A stretch of 33,174 nt of DNA, taken from positions 1 through 33,174 of the forward strand of contig QWOS01000044.1 of the NCBI GenBank assembly GCA_003669555.1, in the 5' to 3' direction. The notes beneath the pieces are model-generated. The model was not told the DNA's origin and did no database searches. It saw only the letters and a program-made list of their open reading frames with translations. Made by a program: the position numbers and the translations under genes. This DNA comes from Planctomycetota bacterium. Lineage in GTDB: Bacteria; Planctomycetota; Planctomycetia; Gemmatales; Gemmataceae. Below, piece after piece: positions 7,631 to 16,205 of this stretch. Position 1 is the first letter of the stretch. Every line of letters begins with the position of its first letter.

Positions 7631-8328
7631 GGCACCGTGCCGACCTCCGCAGGTGTGTCCTCAGCCCGCAGCATATAACCCTCGCCCCAGCGGGTGAGGA
7701 TGAGCGCCGGCTCAAAATTCTTGTCGATCTTGGTTCTCAGGTAGCGGATATACACATCCACCACATTCGATGTGGCCTCATCCATCTCATCATACAGATG
7801 ATTCCAGATCATGGTACGCGTGACAACCTGGCCACGGTGGAAGGCCAGGAACTCCAGCAAGGCGTATTCGCGAGGCGTGAGGTGAATGACCTTGCCGCCT
7901 CGCTTTACCATGCGCGCAGCCGTATCGATTTCCAGATCAAAAATCCGGACAATAGGGTCTTTCATCTGATGACCACGGCGGATCAGGGCCCGCAGGCGCG
8001 CGAACAGTTCAGCCAACTCAAACGGTTTCACCAGGTAATCATCCGCACCGGTATCGAGCCCTTTGACCCGATCCTCCAGCTCACCCCGCGCTGTCAAAAC
8101 AAGGACATGCGTGCTGATACCGTCTTTGCGCCACTGCTTCAGCAAGGTCAGCCCATCCCCAAGCGGAATCATCAGATCGAGGAGGATCGCATCGTATTGC
8201 GCGGTGCGGGCTTTGTAATCCGCCTCGTGGGCATCACTGGCCACATCCACGGCGAATCCTTCCTCCTCCAGCCCCTGGCGCACAGTCCGTTGCAGCGGCT
8301 TATGATCCTCGACCAGCAAGACTCGCAT
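7627..8328 (-). CDS. OmpR/PhoB-family response regulator
   Basis: A 233-residue DNA-binding regulator. The receiver domain (1 to about 118) has the acidic pair E7 and D8, phospho-acceptor D51, T79 and K101, all in place. The C-terminal winged helix (about 128-225) carries the typical HLTPREYALLEFLAFHRG and SNVVDVYIRYLRTKID motifs. GGAG eight bases ahead of the ATG supports the start. It is the first gene of the two-gene operon with the kinase at 5768-7630. Targets are unknown, but the divergent 200-bp upstream region shared with the deacetylase gene is an obvious place for autoregulation. The closest general types would be CusR/QseB-like regulators, but I would not name a symbol. Confidence 0.95.
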   Translation of the reverse strand: MRVLLVEDHKPLQRTVRQGLEEEGFAVDVASDAHEADYKARTAQYDAILLDLMIPLGDGLTLLKQWRKDGISTHVLVLTARGELEDRVKGLDTGADDYLVKPFELAELFARLRALIRRGHQMKDPIVRIFDLEIDTAARMVKRGGKVIHLTPREYALLEFLAFHRGQVVTRTMIWNHLYDEMDEATSNVVDVYIRYLRTKIDKNFEPALILTRWGEGYMLRAEDTPAEVGTVP

Positions 8329-8479
8329 CAGCTTTTCTCCACTTGAACCAGCGGCAACTGCGTCTGAAACCCCTGGGATCTGGTACCCGGTTCATGACTT
8401 TGGATGGGGCCAGCCAACTTTCCTATGATTCCCTGGTAGCCCTATCAGTTTTGATCCGGGAAGTCAGGATCGCGGAACA

Positions 8480-8485
8480 ATTATA
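8480..8485 (-). promoter_or_regulatory. candidate -10 box for the two-component operon
   Basis: A perfect TATAAT on the minus strand about 150 bases upstream of the regulator start, within the divergent intergenic region. No good -35 lies 16-18 bases away, so this is tentative. Confidence 0.3.
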
Positions 8486-8542
8486 CAGCCTTACCCTAAC
8501 CATCTCTCATGAATCATTAAAATATGATGGGTTTCGCATCAG

Positions 8543-9388
8543 ATGGCTGATTACCCAGACTCAGGAATCCAACCAATGCCCCAGATCGCTGAAATACCCA
8601 CCGAGCCACTGGATGTTCTGGCGGTCGGGGCCCATCCAGATGATCTGGAGATTTTATGCGGCGGCACTCTCGCTAAACTTGCCCGGCAAGGTGCCCGCGT
8701 TGCCTTGCTGGATCTGACAAATGGTGAACCCACCCCGCGTGGCAACCTGCAACAGCGCGAGCAGGAAGCTCTTTTGGCCGCCGAAATCCTTGGTATTCCC
8801 CTGCGATTTCAGGCTGGGCTGCCCAACCGGATCTTGATGGATTGCCCGGAGCACCGGTTTCGGCTGGCCACCTGGTTTCGCAAGCTGCGTCCCCAGGTCG
8901 TCCTGGGGATTGCTGGACGCACCGTGGCGGCATCTCCAGATCACTACCAGGCACAATTACTCATAGAAGCTAGCCGGTTTTATAGCCAGCTAACTCACTG
9001 GGATGAGCGTTTCGAAGGCACCCGTCCTTTTCGGGTGCCCCACCTGGTGTATGCGCCCTTTCCATTCGACGCCGAACAGCACCTCTGGTCTGGCACTTTC
9101 GTGGTGGATGTGACCGACACCTGGGAACAAAAACTGCGGTCGGTTCGCGCCTATGCCAGCCAGTTCGACAGTGCCCGCCTGGAAAAAATCGAGCGGGTGC
9201 TGCTGGGCAATGCCATACACCATGGCAACCGGTGCGGCTTTGCCCTGGGAGAATGCTTTGCCCTGCCCACTCCGGTGGGTACCGATAATTTCCTTTCCCT
9301 GGTGCTGGGGTCCAAGGGCATCCCCGCACCACCAGCGCTGGGAGACACCAGCCTGCCGACAACCCTTCGGGGAGGTCAATCGTCTTGA
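8543..9388 (+). CDS. PIG-L family deacetylase (BshB1-like)
   Basis: A 281-residue member of the LmbE/PIG-L zinc-dependent N-acetylglucosaminide deacetylases. The metal and catalytic motif AHPDD is at 30-34, and the second motif is SPDHYQAQ with D133 and H134. The usual HPDH is SPDH here, but the aspartate and metal-binding histidine are kept. LLDLTNGEPTPRG and the GLPNR motif resemble BshB1, the enzyme that deacetylates GlcNAc-malate in bacillithiol synthesis, and many planctomycete copies are annotated that way. No bshA or bshC is in this window, so the pathway is not shown. ATG 8543 and ATG 8576 are both possible starts; neither has a strong ribosome-binding site. A Pro-rich tail follows the domain. 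It is likely cytoplasmic, as no signal peptide is seen. Confidence 0.85.
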   Translation: MADYPDSGIQPMPQIAEIPTEPLDVLAVGAHPDDLEILCGGTLAKLARQGARVALLDLTNGEPTPRGNLQQREQEALLAAEILGIPLRFQAGLPNRILMDCPEHRFRLATWFRKLRPQVVLGIAGRTVAASPDHYQAQLLIEASRFYSQLTHWDERFEGTRPFRVPHLVYAPFPFDAEQHLWSGTFVVDVTDTWEQKLRSVRAYASQFDSARLEKIERVLLGNAIHHGNRCGFALGECFALPTPVGTDNFLSLVLGSKGIPAPPALGDTSLPTTLRGGQSS

Positions 9389-9583
9389 AGGTGCCTGGCA
9401 AAGAATTCCACGGCATGGCATTCCGGAAACAAGGAATGCGGCGATCTTGCGGGTTGCGCTGAATATGCCGGCCGTGCTTTGCCGATGAATGAGTGCAGAT
9501 TCGTTGTTTCGTTTCCACAGGTGGGGATATCCCACCCAGGGGAGCGCCCCGCCGCCCGGGGATAGCGCAGGAGAATGCGAACC

Positions 9584-11626
9584 ATGAGCCACACAAACCT
9601 TGCAGATTGGCTTTCGGGCTGGTGGAACTCCCGGCGGACCAATCGCCCTGTGCGCCGCCGGTCTACCTCCCTTCAGCTCGAAGGGCTGGAACACCGCCTG
9701 GTGCCCACTGGCTTCACTGGTGGATTGTATCTGGGCACCGGCGACGTGAACAAAGACGGCTACACCGACACCGTGGTGGCCTGCGCTGCGGGGAGCAATC
9801 CCACGGTGACTGTGGTGAGTGGCCAGAACGGGCAAACCCTGCAGCAGTTTTTTGCCTTCGACCCCCGCTTCCGCGGCGGGGTCAATGTCGCCGTCGGCGA
9901 CCTGACTGGTGATGGTATCGACGACATTGCCTGCGCGGCAGCCAATGGCCCCGCCTCGGTCACAGTGTGGGACGGGTCAAACGGGGCTTTGCTGTCCAGT
10001 ATCAGCGCCTTTGGCGCGGGTGTGAACGGGGCCTCGGTTGCCATTGGCGACTTTAAAGGCGACGGCACCCTGGATCTGGCAGTGGGTTCTGGCGCTGGCG
10101 GCGGCGGGGCTGTCACGGTGTATCAGCCCACCGTCAGTGCCACCTCCATCACACTGACCAGCATCGCCTCCATCACCGCTTTTGCGGGGTTCAATGGCGC
10201 GGTGAAGGTGGCCATGGGCAATGTCACCGGCAACATGGCCGACGAGCTGATCGTCGCCGCCGGTCCGGGGGGAGCGCCTGCGGTCGCCATTTTCAGCCAG
10301 GCGGGTGGATCCACCCCCATCGCCAGCTACTACGCCTTCGATCCTTCCTTCACCGGCGGCGTGAACATTTCCACCGGGTTTTTCTCTAATGCCAACCTGG
10401 AGGATGTGGTTGTGGGTATGGGAGCTGGCGGAACTCCCACGGTCGCGCTTTTCAAGGGTATTGAAACCACTGCCTACACCAGCTTTCTGGCTTTTTCCGA
10501 GGGCTACCAGGGCGGTGTGAATGTGGCCACGGGCGGATACAGCGCCTCATTGGGATTGCAACCGCCCCGGCAGCAGGTAGTGGTGGCGCCGGCCGGTGCC
10601 AGCGAAGGCCAGACCATGATCTACGATGTGGCGCGCCAACAATTCCTCTTCACCTTCACCAGCTTTTCTACCACGGCTGTGGCGCCCACCACACTCTTCT
10701 ACAATCCGGCTCCCAGCAATCCATATGGCGCGGTCGACCCGGTGGTGGTCAATCCCATGACTCCCATCGTCAAAATCCAGGGCGCGGCCAACACCACCAC
10801 CGACCTGGCCACGGTTTTCGCCGACCCCAATGCCAGCAACACCTTTGTGCAACTTCAGACCTCGGATGGCACCGTCAATCTCGAACTCCTGGATCAGGCA
10901 GCACCTTTGACGGTGAACAACTACCTTAGTTATGTCAATGCCGGGTCCTATAACGGCACCATCTGGCACCGTTCCGTAACCGATTTTGTGGTCCAGGGGG
11001 GTGGCTACAAGGTTACCGGCGCCCCGCCGAGCACCACCCTGACCCATATCTCCGCCAGCCCGCCGGTAGTCAACGAATTCAGCCTGTTGCGCTCCAATGT
11101 CCGTTCCACCGTGGCCATGGCCAAAGTCGGCAGCGACCCCAATAGCGCCACTAGCGAGTTTTTCTTCAATGTCGCCAACAACTCGGCCAATCTCGACAAC
11201 CAGAATGGTGGTTTCACGGTCTTCGCCAATGTGGTGGGCACCGGTATGAGCCGGGTTGATCCGATCAACGCCGGACCCAACTACACGATCAATACCAGTC
11301 CAGGCACCATGGACAACGTACCCCTGCAGGGCCAGATCAGCGGGGCGGCCCCGGTTTCGCCCGTAGCGGTCGGCACCACCTCCACCGCGAATTATTACAC
11401 GGTGAACACCGCCACAGTCTTGTCACTGGGCGAGCAGCTCACATTCACCGTGGTTTCCAACTCGAATCCTGCTGTGGTGACACCCACCATTGTTGGCAAC
11501 GGCCTGACCCTGGCTTACTCGGCCACCGAAACAGGCACCTCGGTACTGGTGCTGCGCGCAACCGACCGGGCTGGTCACGCCACCGACACCGCAGTCACCA
11601 TCACGGTCGATTTACCAACTGCCTAA
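9584..11626 (+). CDS. exported FG-GAP repeat protein with a C-terminal cyclophilin domain
   Basis: About 680 residues. The N-terminus carries the planctomycete export-type motif LQLEGLEHRLVP in place of a normal signal peptide. Residues about 45-380 are FG-GAP/VCBS-type beta-propeller repeats with Asp-rich calcium-like loops (GDVNKDGYTD, GDLTGDGIDD, GDFKGDGTLD). Residues about 418-570 are a cyclophilin-type peptidyl-prolyl isomerase domain (APLTVNNYLSYV, GTIWHRSVTDFVVQGGG, SATSEFFFNV, GGFTVFANVVGTG). The rest is an immunoglobulin-like Thr/Val-rich tail. Several cyclophilin active-site features are recognisable, but activity cannot be judged by eye. ATG 9584 is chosen over ATG 9575 because AGGAG at 9569-9573 is correctly spaced only for the former. 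It is probably cell-surface or periplasmic. Confidence 0.85.
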   Translation: MSHTNLADWLSGWWNSRRTNRPVRRRSTSLQLEGLEHRLVPTGFTGGLYLGTGDVNKDGYTDTVVACAAGSNPTVTVVSGQNGQTLQQFFAFDPRFRGGVNVAVGDLTGDGIDDIACAAANGPASVTVWDGSNGALLSSISAFGAGVNGASVAIGDFKGDGTLDLAVGSGAGGGGAVTVYQPTVSATSITLTSIASITAFAGFNGAVKVAMGNVTGNMADELIVAAGPGGAPAVAIFSQAGGSTPIASYYAFDPSFTGGVNISTGFFSNANLEDVVVGMGAGGTPTVALFKGIETTAYTSFLAFSEGYQGGVNVATGGYSASLGLQPPRQQVVVAPAGASEGQTMIYDVARQQFLFTFTSFSTTAVAPTTLFYNPAPSNPYGAVDPVVVNPMTPIVKIQGAANTTTDLATVFADPNASNTFVQLQTSDGTVNLELLDQAAPLTVNNYLSYVNAGSYNGTIWHRSVTDFVVQGGGYKVTGAPPSTTLTHISASPPVVNEFSLLRSNVRSTVAMAKVGSDPNSATSEFFFNVANNSANLDNQNGGFTVFANVVGTGMSRVDPINAGPNYTINTSPGTMDNVPLQGQISGAAPVSPVAVGTTSTANYYTVNTATVLSLGEQLTFTVVSNSNPAVVTPTIVGNGLTLAYSATETGTSVLVLRATDRAGHATDTAVTITVDLPTA

Positions 11627-11663
11627 GGGGCTGTTGCTCTTCTTTTCCCCAGGAGACCGGTTC

Positions 11664-12053
11664 ATGCTCGGTGGCACCTTTTGCCTGACCTTTTTCCTGG
11701 CGGGGCAGAGTGCGATTCAGCCACTGCCTCGCCAGAATCTGCCGACGATCCTACCGCCTGCAAGACTGGCGACAACGCCTGGCTGGCAGTTGTCCCCGCC
11801 AACCCTGCCGGATATCGATCTGCGCCTGATCGAATTGCAGGCGCTGATCGGCCACTACCACCGCCTGTGCGACGCCCTGCTTGAAATGGAGTATGAGCAC
11901 GAGCTAAACCTGGTCGATGCCGGGTCTGACCACCCCGAGAAAGGGCGTGGCCAAAAGCGGATCGCGCTGGTCCGGGAACGCAAGGAGATCATCCGCCTGA
12001 AAATTGAGGATGTCCGCGCGTCGCTCAAAAAAGAAGACCGCAAGGCACCATAG
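11664..12053 (+). CDS. small secreted protein of unknown function
   Basis: 129 residues beginning with a signal-like segment (MLGGTFCLTFFLAGQSA), a Pro-rich linker (about 17-47) and a charged helical, probably coiled-coil C-terminal half (DLRLIELQALIGHYHRLCD to the Lys-rich end). AGGAG at 11651-11655 sits eight bases before ATG 11664, which decides this start over the in-frame TTG at 11634. It follows the FG-GAP/cyclophilin gene by 37 bp in the same direction, so the two may form one transcript. No family recognised. Confidence 0.65.
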   Translation: MLGGTFCLTFFLAGQSAIQPLPRQNLPTILPPARLATTPGWQLSPPTLPDIDLRLIELQALIGHYHRLCDALLEMEYEHELNLVDAGSDHPEKGRGQKRIALVRERKEIIRLKIEDVRASLKKEDRKAP

Positions 12054-12284
12054 CAGCCCACCTGCCAGTGCCGCCGGTCTGCTCATAGTTTGGGCTGAAA
12101 GCGTGATTTCCTCACCCCAATACGATCAGGCTTTTCCCCTGGCCCAGGGTGGGGTGGTTTATACCAGGGTTGACAGGCCTGGAAACGCGCAAAGCTTGCC
12201 TCAGCCCGGGCCCCTGCACCAAGTCACTCAATGGAATCAGGATAGCGTGCAGCTGCGGATTGTGAGATCAACGGTGACAGGGCA

Positions 12285-12728
12285 CTAACGATTGAGCTTC
12301 TTTAAAATCTCGTCTATTTTGGCCCGGTTGGCGCTGATGTTGTTGTTGTCTTTGTAATCGATGCTGAGCAATTCCCAGGTGTCTGACTTGCGGGTGTCCA
12401 CTTTCAGCCTGGCCTCGGCATCGTAGACTTTACGAGTGATTTTTCCCTTGTATTGCATCTTCAGCACCAGAACCTTGCGATCCTTTTTTTCGCCGTCGTC
12501 GGTCAGTTCAAAGCCACCAAATGTGGGCTCCACGCCTGTGGGATGGGCCGCTTTCATCACGACCAGGGCCACTTCTTCGTAGAAACGCCTCTCGGCGTCG
12601 CCTCGTTTTTTGAAGGTGGGAATGGCGGAATCGTCGCCGGTCGCAAAAACACACAGGCAAAGGAGGCCGATATACAGCGGCGCCACCACCAGGGCAGTCA
12701 TCCATTTGCCAAAACCTGAGGTCATCAT
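12285..12728 (-). CDS. secreted or lipid-anchored small protein, unknown function
   Basis: 147 residues with an N-terminal hydrophobic segment (about 10-30) ending in a Cys-containing LCLCVFA, which could be a signal peptide or membrane anchor. The body is charged and beta-rich (KVLVLKMQYKGKITRKVYDAEARL), with a Lys/Asn-rich tail. GGAG lies seven bases ahead of the ATG. It lies 53 bp downstream of the EamA transporter gene on the same strand, so co-transcription is possible. Not recognised. Confidence 0.65.
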   Translation of the reverse strand: MMTSGFGKWMTALVVAPLYIGLLCLCVFATGDDSAIPTFKKRGDAERRFYEEVALVVMKAAHPTGVEPTFGGFELTDDGEKKDRKVLVLKMQYKGKITRKVYDAEARLKVDTRKSDTWELLSIDYKDNNNISANRAKIDEILKKLNR

Positions 12729-12781
12729 GTTTTTCTCCAGGGACCGGAAACCCGGATTGGGCGGATGAGAGACACTGGATC

Positions 12782-13780
12782 TTATTCCACAACTGGAGCC
12801 CGGACAAGTTTCGCCTGCGGTTTGGCCCTGACAAGGGCCACAGACGATAGCACCAATGGCCCAGCCGCCAGCATGGACCAGGTGACTTGCTCGCCCTCAA
12901 CCAGCGCGCCGAGAATCACTGCCAGCACCGGGTTGACATAGGCGTAGGTGCCAGCCAAGGCCGTTCCCACATGTTTCAGAAGCCAGATGTAGGCGACAAA
13001 TCCCACCAGTGACCCGATGACCAACAGGTAAAAAAATGCCCCCACAGCCCGTGGTGTGATTGATTCAGCCGTGAGTTGGCTGGTTTCTCCCAGCCCCAGG
13101 CCGATGAGGGTGGAGGCGATCCCGCCAAAGGCCATCTGCCAACCGGCATGAAGATAGGGCGATCCCTGCGGTTTGCTCCGCCTTTGGATAAAACTGCCCA
13201 CACCCCAGGCGCAGGCGCTACACAGCACCAGGGCCATGCCCGTGGCCTCGCCTTGCTGGCCGCGCGCCAGAAGGGCCACTCCAGTCATTCCCAGCCCCAG
13301 GCCAAGCCAGCCAGCGACATGCAGCCGCTCGCCACCTGGCCAAACCCCCTCGAGAATGGCCATCCATAACGGGGTGGTGGCGATCAGCAGGGCGGCCAGG
13401 CCAGATTCGATACTCTTTTGTGCCAGGGTCACCAGGCCGTTGCCGCCGACAAACAGGAAAATCCCCACCACTGCGGTCCAGGCCAGGTCGCGCCAGGTCA
13501 TGGATGCCGCCCGCCATCCACCCACCAAAGCCAGGACGCCCAGCAGGCAGAGGCTGGCCAGGGTGACACGGGTTCCAGCAAACAGGAAAGGTGGCAGATC
13601 CTTCACACCGATGCGAATGGCCAGGTAGGTGGTGCTCCAGCACAGATAAAGCAGGCAAAGTGCGCCCAAAACTTTCCATGTGGGTTCTTCCCCCACGGTT
13701 AGTGGCTTGAGTGGGGCCACAGAGGTAGTAGGCTTGGTGGGAGGTTCCAGCCGGCTGAGCAAACGAGAGGGGTACCACAT
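12782..13780 (-). CDS. EamA-family drug/metabolite transporter (YedA-like)
   Basis: 332 residues with ten predicted transmembrane helices in two EamA repeats (about 37-170 and 178-320). Conserved family features include CWSTTYLAIRIGVKDLPP and FAGTRV in the first repeat and YAYVNPVLAVILGALVEGE in the second. These resemble YedA-type inner-membrane exporters of the DMT superfamily, whose substrates are mostly unknown amino acids or metabolites. The ATG at 13780 has no Shine-Dalgarno site, and its CAT overlaps the ATG of the divergent hydrolase gene. A later GTG (codon 22 or 29), just before the first helix, is a real alternative. The first about 35 residues are Pro/Thr-rich and not part of the family. 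Confidence 0.88.
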   Translation of the reverse strand: MWYPSRLLSRLEPPTKPTTSVAPLKPLTVGEEPTWKVLGALCLLYLCWSTTYLAIRIGVKDLPPFLFAGTRVTLASLCLLGVLALVGGWRAASMTWRDLAWTAVVGIFLFVGGNGLVTLAQKSIESGLAALLIATTPLWMAILEGVWPGGERLHVAGWLGLGLGMTGVALLARGQQGEATGMALVLCSACAWGVGSFIQRRSKPQGSPYLHAGWQMAFGGIASTLIGLGLGETSQLTAESITPRAVGAFFYLLVIGSLVGFVAYIWLLKHVGTALAGTYAYVNPVLAVILGALVEGEQVTWSMLAAGPLVLSSVALVRAKPQAKLVRAPVVE

Positions 13781-16136
13781 GGGCGCAAGCAGTTATCCAA
13801 TGGCCAAGAAAATGGCAATAATCATCCTAGGGGTTGCCGGTGGCTTTGTCGTTGGCAGCTTGCCAGCCAACGCCGCCGATACCACCACCAGGGCCGGAGT
13901 GCTGCCTGGCACCAGCGAACTGACCGCGCAGGGGGATCTTGCCGCTGGCATGGTGGATGGTATCCGGGCCCACCTCGAAAAGCTCACCGCCACCATGCCA
14001 GCCATCCGGGACAAAACGGCTCAGGCAGCGAAGCAGGGCGGTCCAGAAGGTCTGGGAAAGCTGCTGGACACCAGACGGGAAAAGCTTCGCGAGGTACTGG
14101 GGGTGGAGAAAAATCCCCAGGGTGCCCCTCATCTGGAATATGTCGAACGCCCGGAAAGCCCTTCTCAATTGGCCGAAAAAGATGGAATCCGGGTACGCCA
14201 GGTGCGTTGGAACGCTCTGGAGGGTCTCCAGTTCGAGGGGCTGCTCCTCGACCCTGGCAGCAAAACCCGGGCTGTCTGCGTGCTGTTGCCCCACGCTGGG
14301 CAGGCACCGGAGGAATTGGCTGGCCTAACCGAAGGCGATAATCTCCCGTACCCCCTGGCCTGGGAATTGGCCACCCGGGGTTGCCGGGTGATCATCCCGG
14401 TGATGCTGGGGCGGGGATGCGAGTTCTCCGTCAACAAAAGCCTCGGCAAATTCACCAATCAGCCGCATCGTGAGTTTGTTTACCGCATGCTTTACGAGAT
14501 GGGTCGGACACCCCAGGGGCTGGAGGTGGAAGCCAGCCGCTCGGCGCTGACCTGGTTGCTTTCCGGCGAGAAGTTTCCCTCGCTGGTGGCTGGATTTGGC
14601 GACGGCGGGCGCGTTGCCCTGGCAGCCGCGGCCATTGACCCGAGGTTTGATGCCTGCTGGGCGCGTGGGGCCTTTGGCCCGCGTGAGGGGCTGTGGCAAG
14701 AACCGATCGACCGAAACACCTGGGATCTCCTCCAGCATGTGGGTGACGCGGAGCAGGTGGAATTGATCGCGCCCAGATTTGTGCTGGTAGAAGCCTGCCC
14801 GGGGCCATCGTGGGACGGCCCACCCAAGGTTGCCAACCGGGGCGGTGCCGCGCCGGGACGACTGGCCCCCTTCCAGGCGGGGATGGTGCGGAGTGAATTT
14901 ACCCGAATTGACCAGACACTCTGGGCCAATGCTCCAGCCCGGCCAGTGCTGGCGGAGGATCCCGGCAAGGCCCCGGTGGAAATGGTCAAACTGGCCAACC
15001 TGGTGACGCAACGAGGCATGGGACTGGGTCGGGGCACCGAAGGGGACGGCAAGCCCCCCAAGGCCACCCGGCCCCTGCCTTCTGCCCTGGAGCGTGAAGG
15101 CCGGCAGATGGCCCGGACGATTGAGCATGCGCAAGTACTGTGGCGCCACTCGGAAAAGGCGCGACTCAAACTGTGGAAAGATGCCCCTCCCGGTCAGCCC
15201 GAAAAGTTTGATGCGGGCTCCAGGGTCCTGCGCGATTATTTCCACAAAGAGGTGATCGGCGAGCTGCCTCTCCCCTCCCTGCCGATGAATCCAAAATCCC
15301 GGCCCTGGCGGGATGGAAAAAACTGGAAGGGCTTTGAAATAACCCTGGACCTGGAACCGGGAATTTTCGCGCACGGTATTATTCTGCTGCCCAACGATCT
15401 CAAACCCGGTGAAAGGCGGCCGGTGGTGGTTTGCCAGCATGGTCTGGAAGGCCGATGGTCGGATGTTTGCGAACCCGATCGGGAGACTCCCTACTACCGT
15501 TCGTTCGGTGCGAAACTGGCCGACCGGGGTTACATCGTTTTCGCCCCGCAAAACTGCTACATCGGCCAGGACCGTTTCCGGGTGCTGCAGCGGATGGGCA
15601 ACCCGCTGAAACTGTCGCTATTCTCATTTATCATCCGCCAGCATGAGCGGATCATCGACTGGCTGAAAGCCCAGCCATGGACTGCCACCGACAAGGTCGC
15701 CTTCTATGGCCTGAGCTACGGTGGCAAAACCGCCATGCGCGTGCCTGCCGTGCTGCCAGGCTATTGTCTGTCGATCTGTTCCGGCGATTTCAATGAGTGG
15801 ATTGGCAAGAATGTCTCGTACGATTACCCGGGCAGCTACATGTACACGGGGGAATACGAGATGTTCGAATTCAACCTCGGGCATACTTTTAACTATGCCG
15901 AAATGGCCTATCTCATTGCTCCACGACCATTCCTGGTGGAACGGGGCCACGACGACGGCGTGGGCATCGACGAGATGGTCGCCTGGGAATTCGCCAAAGT
16001 GCGGCGCTTGTACTCGCGGCTGAAGCAACCCGAAAAAACCGGGATCGCTTTCTTTGCCGGCGGCCATGAAGTGCAGGGTGTGGAAAGTTTCCCCTGGCTG
16101 GATAAACAGCTAGGCTTCACGCCCACCCGGCGTTGA
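13779..16136 (+). CDS. exported tandem alpha/beta hydrolase (acetyl-xylan-esterase/dienelactone-hydrolase-like)
   Basis: 785 residues from ATG 13779, supported by GAGAGGGG seven bases upstream. A signal peptide lies at about 8-30 (IIILGVAGGFVVGSLPANA). There are two alpha/beta-hydrolase domains. In the first (about 135-380) the nucleophile elbow reads GFGDGG, with D275 where serine is expected, so it is likely inactive. In the second (about 520-780) the elbow is GLSYGG with S646. D725/D726 in GHDDGVG and H763 in GGHEVQG complete a plausible triad. The second domain resembles planctomycete AXE1/dienelactone-hydrolase proteins that act on esterified polysaccharide. Another start, ATG 13800, begins directly at the signal peptide but lacks a ribosome-binding site. 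The natural substrate is unknown. Confidence 0.85.
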   Translation: MGASSYPMAKKMAIIILGVAGGFVVGSLPANAADTTTRAGVLPGTSELTAQGDLAAGMVDGIRAHLEKLTATMPAIRDKTAQAAKQGGPEGLGKLLDTRREKLREVLGVEKNPQGAPHLEYVERPESPSQLAEKDGIRVRQVRWNALEGLQFEGLLLDPGSKTRAVCVLLPHAGQAPEELAGLTEGDNLPYPLAWELATRGCRVIIPVMLGRGCEFSVNKSLGKFTNQPHREFVYRMLYEMGRTPQGLEVEASRSALTWLLSGEKFPSLVAGFGDGGRVALAAAAIDPRFDACWARGAFGPREGLWQEPIDRNTWDLLQHVGDAEQVELIAPRFVLVEACPGPSWDGPPKVANRGGAAPGRLAPFQAGMVRSEFTRIDQTLWANAPARPVLAEDPGKAPVEMVKLANLVTQRGMGLGRGTEGDGKPPKATRPLPSALEREGRQMARTIEHAQVLWRHSEKARLKLWKDAPPGQPEKFDAGSRVLRDYFHKEVIGELPLPSLPMNPKSRPWRDGKNWKGFEITLDLEPGIFAHGIILLPNDLKPGERRPVVVCQHGLEGRWSDVCEPDRETPYYRSFGAKLADRGYIVFAPQNCYIGQDRFRVLQRMGNPLKLSLFSFIIRQHERIIDWLKAQPWTATDKVAFYGLSYGGKTAMRVPAVLPGYCLSICSGDFNEWIGKNVSYDYPGSYMYTGEYEMFEFNLGHTFNYAEMAYLIAPRPFLVERGHDDGVGIDEMVAWEFAKVRRLYSRLKQPEKTGIAFFAGGHEVQGVESFPWLDKQLGFTPTRR

Positions 16137-16205
16137 GTCATTGCCGGGCGTCACCCCTGGGATAGTGGCGCCTGCCAGGTTCGGGTGTTTTTTGGGAGGC
16201 AGGCC

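Noticed and set aside
7588..8346. 252-codon frame opposite the response regulator
   Set aside because: Antisense of a fully conserved OmpR-family gene; no ribosome-binding site or domain.
14325..15551. 408-codon minus-strand frame inside the hydrolase gene
   Set aside because: Shadow of the intact hydrolase with catalytic motifs on the plus strand.
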